Source: Spirochaetota bacterium (lineage in GTDB: Bacteria; Spirochaetota; B62-G9; DRHN01). Taken from it: a stretch of DNA of 44,002 nt. The stretch covers positions 1 through 44,002 of the forward strand of contig JAFGTF010000053.1 in the NCBI GenBank assembly GCA_016934265.1. Reading direction: 5' to 3'. The notes under the pieces are model-generated. The model ran no database searches. It saw only the letters and a program-made list of their open reading frames with translations, and had not been told where the DNA came from. The stretch's first letter is position 1. Each line of letters begins with the position of its first letter. Made by a program: the position numbers and the translations under genes. Positions 1 to 6,781 of the stretch are shown in pieces.

Positions 1-227
1 ATGGTGTATTCTTTTGCTCGCGGTATACATGGGTTGTTCCGCCATTACCTGTATTGTATAGGGAGCTACTTGCTCAGAAATTTATTTAAAAAAATACAAA
101 GCAATATATTGGGTGAAATCAAGCCTTCACTGACCTAAATTCGATAATTCGAATTTCACCCTAATAATGTAATATCAAATATTTTATAACATAATTTACA
201 ATTATGTCAAGCAAGTTATATAATATC

Positions 228-256
228 TTGACATATACAGTATAGCTCAATAAACT
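228..256 (+). promoter_or_regulatory. Pc-like cassette promoter
   Basis: Consensus -35 TTGACA (228-233), a 17-bp spacer and a -10 TAAACT (251-256, four of six matches). It points into the Mrr gene and lies about 36 bp before the attI-like core, the usual position of an integron cassette promoter. The sites are seen; the role is inferred. Confidence 0.6.
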
Positions 257-291
257 ATAGATGTCTTGATTGCTATCACATAAAAAAGAAT

Positions 292-298
292 GTTAGAT
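292..298 (+). other. attI-like recombination core
   Basis: GTTAGAT fits the GTTRRRY core at which integron integrases cut between G and TT. No foldable partner arm lies upstream, as expected for attI rather than attC. It sits 19 bp before the first cassette gene and 36 bp after a strong promoter. The core is short and could occur by chance, so the call depends on the attC-like sites downstream. Confidence 0.45.
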
Positions 299-317
299 GC
301 ATAAAGGAGATAAATAA

Positions 318-1247
318 ATGGCCGTTCCTGATTATCAGAGCTTGATGTTGTCGCTTCTGCAGTTTGTGGCGAAAACAGGAGGCGAGACATCAACCAGTGA
401 GGCTGTGGAAGCTCTGGCAAAGGAATTGAGCCTTTCTGATGAAGACTTAAAGGAAATGCTACCAAGCGGTATTCAATCAACGTTTGTCAACCGAGTCGGT
501 TGGGCATCGACGTATATGAAAAAGGCTGGGTTGCTCGAAGCAACACGCAGAGGATTCTACCAAATAACCGGCCGGGGAAGAGATCTCCTTAAAAAACAGC
601 CGAAGACTATCAACGTAAAACTTCTCAAGCAATATCCTGAGTTTCTTGAATTTCAACAGCTCAAGGGAACAAGAAGCGGCGATAAGGTTGTCGAGTCTAA
701 AGGGACATCTGATGTTTCAACAGCGACTCCATCAGAGGCATTAGAATCTGCGTATGAAAACCTTCGTGACGAATTAGCCGATGAATTACTTGGCAGGCTA
801 AAGAAAATCTCGCCAGCCTTTTTCGAACGTGTCGTTGTGGAACTGCTTGTCAAAATGGGTTACGGTGGTTCGCGATCTGATGCGGGTAAGGCCATCGGCA
901 GGAGTGGCGACGGTGGCATAGATGGAATCATAAAAGAGGATAAACTTGGCCTTGATGTTGTTTACATTCAGGCGAAGCGATGGGATAACAATCCTGTGGG
1001 TCGTCCTGACGTGATGCAGTTTGCAGGCGCTCTCCAGGCTCAAAGAGCAACCAAGGGTATATTTATTACTACTTCCAGATTCACTGATGATGCTCGGAGT
1101 TATGTTTCCCAGATCGGCAGCAAGATCGTTCTAATTGACGGCGAACAACTTACCAGTTTGATGATTGAGCATGATGTAGGCGTGTCAACGGTTTCATTGT
1201 ATCCAGTCAAAAAGGTTGATAGCGATTATTTTGAAGAAAGCATCTAA
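318..1247 (+). CDS. mrr: Mrr-family restriction endonuclease
   Basis: 309 aa. The N-terminal part (about 1-105) resembles the Mrr winged-helix recognition domain. The C-terminal part (about 165-290) is an Mrr_cat PD-(D/E)xK nuclease: FFERVVVELL helix, GDGGIDG with the catalytic Asp, then the QAKRW strand giving the Q-x-K pair. Family members are type IV enzymes that cut modified DNA, so a phage-defence role is likely. A good ribosome site (AAAGGAGA, 303-310) precedes the ATG at a suitable distance. The stop codon lies inside the R'' core of the downstream attC-like site, a typical cassette arrangement. It appears to be the first cassette after attI, where expression from the leader promoter would be strongest. 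Confidence 0.9.
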   Translation: MAVPDYQSLMLSLLQFVAKTGGETSTSEAVEALAKELSLSDEDLKEMLPSGIQSTFVNRVGWASTYMKKAGLLEATRRGFYQITGRGRDLLKKQPKTINVKLLKQYPEFLEFQQLKGTRSGDKVVESKGTSDVSTATPSEALESAYENLRDELADELLGRLKKISPAFFERVVVELLVKMGYGGSRSDAGKAIGRSGDGGIDGIIKEDKLGLDVVYIQAKRWDNNPVGRPDVMQFAGALQAQRATKGIFITTSRFTDDARSYVSQIGSKIVLIDGEQLTSLMIEHDVGVSTVSLYPVKKVDSDYFEESI

Positions 1248-1316
1248 CAACCGCATCAACGCGGACTGGCAATTCCGCTGCGCTTCATAGCTAGCCGGTT
1301 ATGCGGAGTGTTGAGT
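1242..1316 (+). repeat. attC-like site 1
   Basis: The R'' core ATCTAAC (1242-1248, fits RYYYAAC) and R' core GTTGAGT (1310-1316, fits GTTRRRY) flank pairing arms CCGCAT (1251-1256)/ATGCGG (1301-1306) and CTGGC (1266-1270)/GCCGG (1294-1298). Length 75 bp, within the normal attC range. It directly ends the Mrr gene. Confidence 0.75.
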
Positions 1317-1448
1317 CTGTAGAATAAGTCGATTTTTTTAATATTTGGCATTAAACTGATATTTTAATTGCTTTTATAGAAAGGAATTACGATTTTGGTC
1401 GTTTAGTTAAAAACAGTAATTTTGACTTTTTCTACAGGCTCGTTAGGC
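1317..1448 (+). repeat. Inverted repeat with attC-like R' core
   Basis: CTGTAGAATAAGTC (1317-1330) pairs in 13 of 14 positions with 1424-1437 and is followed by GTTAGGC (1442-1448), a perfect GTTRRRY core. A matching RYYYAAC core is missing on the left, where attC-like site 1 ends. This may be a second attC whose left end was lost by fusion with site 1, or the rest of a composite site. Confidence 0.45.
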
Positions 1449-1498
1449 TGAAAATTTACAGAATCGATATGCGTAAACAGAATTTAGAGGTTGAAGCT

Positions 1499-2455
1499 AT
1501 GAAAATCAAGTTAGTTAATTTTGCGATTTTTAGTTTCGTAATATTTTTTATTTTCGTTAATCCTATTGTAGCTCAACCAATTTCAATATTGAATAAAACA
1601 TATGACTTGGTCGGCGAACATTCTCAAGAAAAGCAATATTTTTTAATGGAATCCAAACTTATAACTTATGCATTAGACGGAACGCGTGTTGGCGCTGACA
1701 TTTTCCGTCTACGCCTTAAATGTGTTCCTGCGAAAATTGCTGGAAAAGAAGGTGACGAATATACCTGTGTACGCTTTACGCTGCAACAAGGAGACGCTTT
1801 AGAAACAGCAATACCGGCACTCGAGAACTGGACATACGTATTTAAACAGGCAGGAATAGACGAGAAGGGTCAAGTTTGTGGAATTGATCATGGCCAATTC
1901 GAAAATCTGGTGGATAGCAACGGAAATACTTTACCACCCGATAAAGCCTCTCATGTTTATAACACGTTTATCGACTTTCATACATTTTGTAATGTATTTG
2001 CGGAGAGCACTACAGAAGGCAATGGCATTCAAAACTTGAAAAAGATTGGTCAAAAAATCGTTCACGCAGCTGCATTTTCTGAAGCGCCTGTGAATTTAGG
2101 AAGCAATGTGTCTGAAGGATCTTTTTTTAAAAATGGCGAAATAACCCTTGAATTCAAGGGGTTAAGTGTAGTAAACGGTAAGTACTGTGCCCTTCTTGAG
2201 TACGATTCGAGTGAGAGTTCATTAAAGATGATCATGAAGCCTATGCCCAACATGGAAATCGAGACAGTGGGAAGCTCTCATTACCAAGGCGATATTTATA
2301 AGGACCTCGCGACGAATTGGGTACAAAAAGTTACAATGAACGAGGTTGTTATTAGTGAAACCACATTACCCATGCCACCAAATAAGATAAATTCTATAGT
2401 TGAACGTAATATTCTCATTCGTAATGTTAGTGAGAAAGAAATTGATTCGAAATAA
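1499..2455 (+). CDS. Exported protein of unknown function (cassette gene)
   Basis: 318 aa from the ATG at 1499, chosen over the in-frame ATG at 1469 because AGAGG (1485-1489) sits at the right distance and because a signal peptide then starts at once (MKIK, a hydrophobic stretch rich in Phe/Val/Ile, cleavage near IVAQ, residue 26). The mature part is hydrophilic, has four Cys in the first half, and has no transmembrane segment that I can see. I do not recognise the family. It lies between two attC-like sites with no obvious promoter, so it is probably expressed by read-through from the leader promoter. A+T-rich composition fits a transferred cassette. Confidence 0.75.
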   Translation: MKIKLVNFAIFSFVIFFIFVNPIVAQPISILNKTYDLVGEHSQEKQYFLMESKLITYALDGTRVGADIFRLRLKCVPAKIAGKEGDEYTCVRFTLQQGDALETAIPALENWTYVFKQAGIDEKGQVCGIDHGQFENLVDSNGNTLPPDKASHVYNTFIDFHTFCNVFAESTTEGNGIQNLKKIGQKIVHAAAFSEAPVNLGSNVSEGSFFKNGEITLEFKGLSVVNGKYCALLEYDSSESSLKMIMKPMPNMEIETVGSSHYQGDIYKDLATNWVQKVTMNEVVISETTLPMPPNKINSIVERNILIRNVSEKEIDSK

Positions 2456-2486
2456 AGATAACTCGTGAAGGTTCAAGGCATCCAAT

Positions 2487-2614
2487 GCCTAATAAAAGGT
2501 TCAACCTGACCAAATCGCCGCGCTTCAATAGAAGTTGGGTTGTGAAATTTGAAGTTTTGTTCGTTGTATCAGTCTCAGTGTGTGCGGTTTAGCAGGTTAA
2601 CCTTGGCGTTATGT
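2487..2614 (+). repeat. attC-like site 2
   Basis: R'' variant GCCTAAT (2487-2493) and R' variant GTTATGT (2608-2614) enclose arms AAGGTT-C-AACCTG (2496-2508) and CAGGTTAACCTT (2593-2604). The arms pair perfectly except for one unpaired C, the extrahelical base in the L'' box that marks attC bottom strands. Length 128 bp. This arm structure is the best support for the integron reading. The next gene's ATG (2611) lies inside the R' core. Confidence 0.75.
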
Positions 2615-3642
2615 CCAAGGAATTGAGAATAAATCGGCGAATCCGCGTGTTCTTGTCACTACTCATAGTGGTTTTTCTTTGCCGGCTCCCTGGGGCTTTA
2701 GTCGCTGATGATCACGTTTCCAATAAGCCGGGAGCCTTTATTGTCTCGAAAAACAAGGGACATATGGATACCAATAGTTCTATTCGGGATGTCGTGAGTC
2801 ATCCATCCTTTGAGGGCTTTGGGCAGTTTATTCTACCGCTGGACAATCGTGCATACGACGAGAATATGCCACTGAGACGCGTGGGGTCTCTCTTGCCATA
2901 TCATAGCCATGTAGAACCGGAGGCTGTGGTGGATACAATCAATTACATGATTGACCAAGTGGCCGAAGGAAAGATTATATTCTGCAACTTCTACACAGAG
3001 CGACAAAAGCAGGAAAACCCAGCGAAAAGGAACACCGGCCTTTTCTTCTTTAAGGGCAAGCCAGGGGCTCCGTTTGCCATCGTGTGTCCTGGCGGTGGCT
3101 TTTCCTATGTCGGTTCAGTTCATGAAGGGTTCCCTCACGCCACACAACTAAGCAAGAAAGGATATAACGCTTTCGTCCTGCAATACCGCGTGGGAGGTGA
3201 GCGAGTTGCCTGCGAAGATTTGGCCGCAGCTATATCCTACATCTTTAAACATGCTGAATCATTAGGCGTAAGTACTAAAGACTACTCCGTGTGGGGAAGT
3301 TCAGCGGGGGCAAGAATGGCGGCACAAATCGGTTCATACGGTCCTGCCGGATACGGCAATTATGATCTTCCGAGACCTCGTGTCGTAGTCATGGCATATA
3401 CCGGTCATTCGTCCTTCACCCGCAATGATCCGCCAACTTTCGTGGTGCAAGGCGAGAACGACGGAATCGTAAATGTATCCACTGTCGACAGGCGTGTCAA
3501 TGCGATGCGGAATGCCGGAATAGAAGTCGAGTATCGGAAGTATCGGAATATAGGTCACGGTTTCGGACTCGGCATCGGCACGGATGCTGAAGGATGGATA
3601 GTATACGCAGTGGAGTTTTGGGAAAAACACATATCTGAGTGA
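2611..3642 (+). CDS. Exported alpha/beta-hydrolase (esterase-like, cassette gene)
   Basis: 343 aa. A signal peptide is visible (basic RINRRIR, hydrophobic core at about 13-24, likely cleavage after LVA near residue 32). The C-terminal 200 residues form an alpha/beta-hydrolase of the acetyl-esterase/BD-FAE type: oxyanion loop PGGGF (160-164), nucleophile elbow GSSAG with Ser231, Asp284 in GENDG and His316 in GHGFG. All three catalytic residues are present. The exported location suggests action on extracellular esters, for example acetylated polysaccharide; the substrate is unknown. It is flanked by attC-like sites 2 and 3. The ATG overlaps the R' core and no clear Shine-Dalgarno precedes it. 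Confidence 0.85.
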   Translation: MSKELRINRRIRVFLSLLIVVFLCRLPGALVADDHVSNKPGAFIVSKNKGHMDTNSSIRDVVSHPSFEGFGQFILPLDNRAYDENMPLRRVGSLLPYHSHVEPEAVVDTINYMIDQVAEGKIIFCNFYTERQKQENPAKRNTGLFFFKGKPGAPFAIVCPGGGFSYVGSVHEGFPHATQLSKKGYNAFVLQYRVGGERVACEDLAAAISYIFKHAESLGVSTKDYSVWGSSAGARMAAQIGSYGPAGYGNYDLPRPRVVVMAYTGHSSFTRNDPPTFVVQGENDGIVNVSTVDRRVNAMRNAGIEVEYRKYRNIGHGFGLGIGTDAEGWIVYAVEFWEKHISE

Positions 3643-3661
3643 AAGCACCATCCTTGATGAA

Positions 3662-3800
3662 ACATAACAAGCTCATGAGGGTGGGAACATACATGAGTCT
3701 AAGGTTCATGGACAAGAACCTGATAGAAAATGAGTTCGGGACATAACCTGCGGGTCGACGGCGACGCGCCCGAAGGCGGCGCGTCATCCGCTCGTTAACG
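3662..3800 (+). repeat. attC-like site 3
   Basis: R' candidate GTTAACG (3794-3800) closes a hairpin with GACGCGCC (3763-3770)/GGCGCGTC (3777-3784). Two identical ACATAAC R''-like cores precede it, at 3662-3668 and 3741-3747. The outer one gives a 139-bp site whose left arm matches the right arm in 12 of 16 positions; the inner one gives a 60-bp site. Both depart a little from the RYYYAAC consensus, so which one is used is open. Confidence 0.5.
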
Positions 3801-3885
3801 GCTTGAAGACAGAAGACGGAGCAGACGCCATATGCGGAAGAAAACTTGCTGCTGTTTATGCTATGTGAAAGGTGAAGGGTCTAAA

Positions 3886-4122
3886 ATGCCTACTTATGGT
3901 AAGAGTCTTATTCCGGCTGCACAGGTTGAAAAAGCGATACTGCTCGTACGTGGAGAGAAGGTCATACTCGACCAGGATATCGCTGAACTGTACGGAGTTG
4001 AAACTAGGGTGCTTGTTCAAGCAGTAAAACGGAACATTGAACGTTTCCCAGCCGATTTCATGTTCCAGCTTAGCAATGAGGAGTTTTCCAGCTTGAGATC
4101 ACAAATTGTGAGGTCAAGTTGA
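3886..4122 (+). pseudogene. Truncated ORF6N-domain protein
   Basis: From the ATG at 3886 (MPTYGKSLI) there are 78 codons. The segment [20 protein letters not shown], then an [14 protein letters not shown] region and LRSQIVRSS, is the N-terminal half of an ORF6N (KilA-N-like, phage or mobile-element associated DNA-binding) domain protein. Family members continue with a Trp-Gly-Gly segment. Here the Trp codon position reads TGA followed by GGA GGA, and the family match then stops. The protein is thus cut to less than half its usual length, and the break falls in the ribosome site of the next gene. An in-frame ATG at 3832 exists but adds an unlikely Cys-rich leader. Probably not functional. Confidence 0.6.
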
Positions 4123-4135
4123 GGAGGAGAAAATA

Positions 4136-4813
4136 ATGAAATTACAATCACCAAAAGGGATGGAAGAATATTTGATAACGACAGAGCTGTGTAATTATGA
4201 GAATGATGAGATTAACAAGAAAGCTCAGGAACTTACAGAAGATTCCAATTCTTTAAAAGAGTCCGCACTCAGCATATTCACCTTTGTAAGAGATCAGGTT
4301 CTATTTGGAGTAGATTTACCTTATACTAAAGCCTCAGATACCTTGAAAAAAGGGTTCGGACATTGTGTTACAAAAACAAATCTGCAAATTGCACTCCTGC
4401 GTGCTGTTGGTATCCCAAGTCGTTATCATCAAGTTATTTTGCATAAGGATATTCTCAAGGGCATTATTCCAAGTTCGATACACAATAAGCTGGAAGAGAA
4501 AATATGGTATCATCCATGGTGCGAATGTTATCTTTCTAGAAAATGGGTGGCATGTGATCTATTTTTAGATAATTCCCTCTATCAGGCCGCATGCAGAAAA
4601 GGCATTCTGACTAAAGACAAGATGCCGACGATTGATTGGGATGGTGACAGTGATCTAAAAATAATCGTACCATGGATGCTCGAGGATGTTGGAACACATT
4701 CTTCTTATGATGACGTGTGCAAGAAAGTTATGGATGACATCAAGATGCCGAAATTTTTATTTAAAATGGCCTTAAAAATTTCTAATCGTTATACAAATAA
4801 AGTAAGGAAGTAA
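4136..4813 (+). CDS. Transglutaminase-like cysteine protease-fold protein
   Basis: 225 aa. It has the transglutaminase-core pattern: Cys77 in GFGHCVTKTNLQIALLRAVG, His126 in WYHPWCECYL and Asp141 in KWVACDLFLD, so the Cys-His-Asp triad is intact. No signal peptide, so probably cytoplasmic. Bacterial members are proteases or amidases, or of unknown role. An excellent ribosome site (GAGGAGGAG) begins in the last codons of the truncated ORF6N gene 14 bp upstream. Codon use is A+T-rich like the cassette genes, but no attC-like site follows, so I cannot say whether it belongs to the array. Confidence 0.8.
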   Translation: MKLQSPKGMEEYLITTELCNYENDEINKKAQELTEDSNSLKESALSIFTFVRDQVLFGVDLPYTKASDTLKKGFGHCVTKTNLQIALLRAVGIPSRYHQVILHKDILKGIIPSSIHNKLEEKIWYHPWCECYLSRKWVACDLFLDNSLYQAACRKGILTKDKMPTIDWDGDSDLKIIVPWMLEDVGTHSSYDDVCKKVMDDIKMPKFLFKMALKISNRYTNKVRK

Positions 4814-4872
4814 CCGAGAGTCTATTTCTCATACGCGAGGCAGTAACGCCCCCGACGACCCTGTTTTCCACA

Positions 4873-5212
4873 TTACGGCAATAATGTAAACCAACGAAAA
4901 AAACGGAATACCCTCTGTATTCTCTTTCTCTCACTAAATACCGGCTTCCTGTACATGCGATTTGTCAATATCGTGAAGTTCTGTACCATAGCCGCCAGGT
5001 AATCCTGTATCTTTATCCGCCATTACCGCCGCCACCGTCACATCAGGGTCCGTACTTGATATGTGTCGTTCATTCACCGGCATCGTTTTTTTTACCCACA
5101 CCACCTCATACCGTTTCTCCAGTTCCCTGTAACCCCCATCCAGATAATTCCTTACTCTCTCCATATTCATCACCGATTTGTTCGATGCGTTCGCATCGAT
5201 CGTTACATCCAT
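4873..5212 (-). pseudogene. IS1182-type transposase relic A
   Basis: On the minus strand residues such as DVTIDANASNKS and HISSTDPDVTV match the conserved N-terminal half of IS1182-type DDE transposases (the family has an EANAN-type and a TDPD-type motif). The catalytic middle is missing. In another frame, about 5014-4873 reads DYLAAMVQNFTIL and FSERKRIQR, matching the transposase C-terminus and relic B at 38268-38468. It therefore carries an internal deletion of roughly 200 codons plus frameshifts. No terminal inverted repeats were identified. Apart from this relic, 4814-5465 holds nothing I can support. Confidence 0.6.
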
Positions 5213-5465
5213 TGCCGATTATGATCGGTTTGTTTCCGGGAACATACCGGGGACACAAAATAGGCAATCCTCTCGATACTGCCTATTTCCCTTCCTTAAG
5301 TTATCATCGGGCCAACCCCCTGGAAGTAATTCGGGCGTGAGATATACGTACTGCCATTCGTTGTGGAAATTTCGAAAAGATTTTATTATTGTGTAGTAAA
5401 ATCTCGTGCCCGGTACTGGAGGCTGGTTTCCACCGCCCGGGCCCTATCGGTGAGGTTTACACAAT

Positions 5466-5795
5466 ATGTTCGCCACGCATGGAGATGACGGCTACAGCGA
5501 GACGCGGCCGGGGGTCGCACAAAAGACGCTGGTATTCGGCGATAGAACGATACTGACAGAGTTCATCCTCACCGGGGGCGGCGTCTTCCCCCCCCATGCC
5601 CACCCGTACGAACAGACGGGATATCTTGTCAAAGGGCACATCCGCCTTACTATAGCAGACAGGGAGTTCGATGCATATGAGGGAGACTCGTGGAATATCC
5701 CGATGAGCGTCGAGCACGGCGCGGAGATAATCGAAGACTCGGTGGCGATCGAGGTGTTCTCTCCGGTACGGAAAGACTACCTGCCGAAGGAATAA
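5466..5795 (+). CDS. Small cupin-domain protein
   Basis: 109 aa single-domain cupin. Motif 1 is PPHAHPYEQTGYLVKG, giving metal ligands His44, His46 and Glu49; motif 2 is EGDSWNIPMSVEHG with His84. All four usual metal ligands are present, so a metal-binding cupin is likely; the substrate cannot be told. GAGG lies about 10 bp before the ATG. It stands alone between a transposase relic and a degenerate stretch. Confidence 0.85.
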   Translation: MFATHGDDGYSETRPGVAQKTLVFGDRTILTEFILTGGGVFPPHAHPYEQTGYLVKGHIRLTIADREFDAYEGDSWNIPMSVEHGAEIIEDSVAIEVFSPVRKDYLPKE

Positions 5796-5797
5796 CC

Positions 5798-6097
5798 GGG
5801 ACCGGATGCACCAAACGTACGACCGTCCGCTGCAGAGCGACTGATAAACAGCGAAAGATACAAGATTTCCCGCCGGGGCCGCGGGAAGAACCGCGGCGCA
5901 GTTACGATGAAACGTATGAACGGGCTGCACGATATGATGCACAATACTATTCCATAGTGTGAAATGCCATTGATGAATGTACTGCAGCCTGTGCCGATAC
6001 GCCGTTTAATAATCCCGAACGCTTAAAACGCTGTCTGGCGGATTCTGAGTATCACGGTAATAGTAGACGGCGTCTTCATTTGAATGCAATTGAATAA
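5798..6097 (+). other. Possible coding relic
   Basis: One frame reads as protein-like sequence (SYDETYERAARYDAQYYSIV, then a TGA at 5960-5962, then TPFNNPERLKRCLADSEYHG to a stop at 6095-6097). No start signal or family could be assigned. It may be the decayed end of a gene; it may also be chance. Confidence 0.2.
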
Positions 6098-6123
6098 AAA
6101 AAAGGAGATAGAACCGCATTCCA

Positions 6124-6678
6124 ATGACGAATGAAGAATTGGGAAGATTATACCCCGTCACCCTCAGCACCTATTCACCCGAATGGCCGAAAGCTTACGA
6201 AAAGGAGAAATCGGTCCTTACTCGAATTCTCGGTCCCGCCATCGCTTTACGAATCGAACACATAGGCAGCACTGCGGTCTATGGATTATCGGCTAAACCC
6301 ACCATCGATATTCTGGTGGAAATACCAGCCTCGCCGGCGATACATAAAGAAATAAAGAACAAAATGACTGCAAGCGGTTATATTTATATGAAAGAACAAA
6401 AGAAACATCTGATGTTCGTCAAGGGATATACACCCGAAGGATTGGCCCCCGAATCGTTTCATGTTCACATGGGACCGAAGGAACAACGCTGGCTGTGGGA
6501 CCGAGTGTGTTTTCGAGATTATTTGAGACGAAATCCGGATATCGCAAGAGAGTACGAACGGCTGAAGAAAAGGCTGTCATTGAAATATACGAACGACAGA
6601 GAATCATATACGGAAGAAAAAGGGAAATTCATCAAACGGATTACAGAGCTGTCCAGGAATGAATCGCCGACCCGGTGA
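6124..6678 (+). CDS. GrpB family protein (UPF0157)
   Basis: 184 aa, the usual length of the family. It has the nucleotidyltransferase-fold signature of GrpB proteins: IEHIGSTAVYGLSAKPTIDI (residues about 43-62), with the GS and D-x-D/E-like positions, followed by LMFVKGY and FHVHMGP. The family belongs to the Pol-beta nucleotidyltransferase superfamily and is often annotated near CoaE or acetyltransferases, but its substrate is unknown. AAAGGAGATAG lies about 16 bp upstream, a somewhat long spacing. No convincing in-frame alternative start is nearer. Confidence 0.88.
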   Translation: MTNEELGRLYPVTLSTYSPEWPKAYEKEKSVLTRILGPAIALRIEHIGSTAVYGLSAKPTIDILVEIPASPAIHKEIKNKMTASGYIYMKEQKKHLMFVKGYTPEGLAPESFHVHMGPKEQRWLWDRVCFRDYLRRNPDIAREYERLKKRLSLKYTNDRESYTEEKGKFIKRITELSRNESPTR

Positions 6679-6781
6679 AAGGCGGTACAGCGGAAGACCG
6701 CGAATGACCCGCTCCGGCTGTTCCGCTTCTTTGCGTATAGAAGGCGGGCCGTCTTTGCTCTGTGTCGGAGGGAAATAAAAG

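Larger units (their letters stand above)
1..317. other. Integron leader region
   Basis: A+T-rich non-coding stretch before the first cassette. It holds a perfect 8-bp inverted repeat (137-144 and 149-156, 4-nt loop), the promoter at 228-256 and the attI-like core at 292-298. On the minus strand a frame is open from position 81 to the window edge with an ATG at 45 preceded by AGG. A divergent integrase gene would be expected at this place, but only 15 codons are visible and they are not recognisable, so no gene is called. Confidence 0.4.

Noticed and set aside
137-156. LexA box in the integron leader
   Set aside because: The inverted repeat AAATTCGA/TCGAATTT is real but does not match a LexA site I can name for this group.
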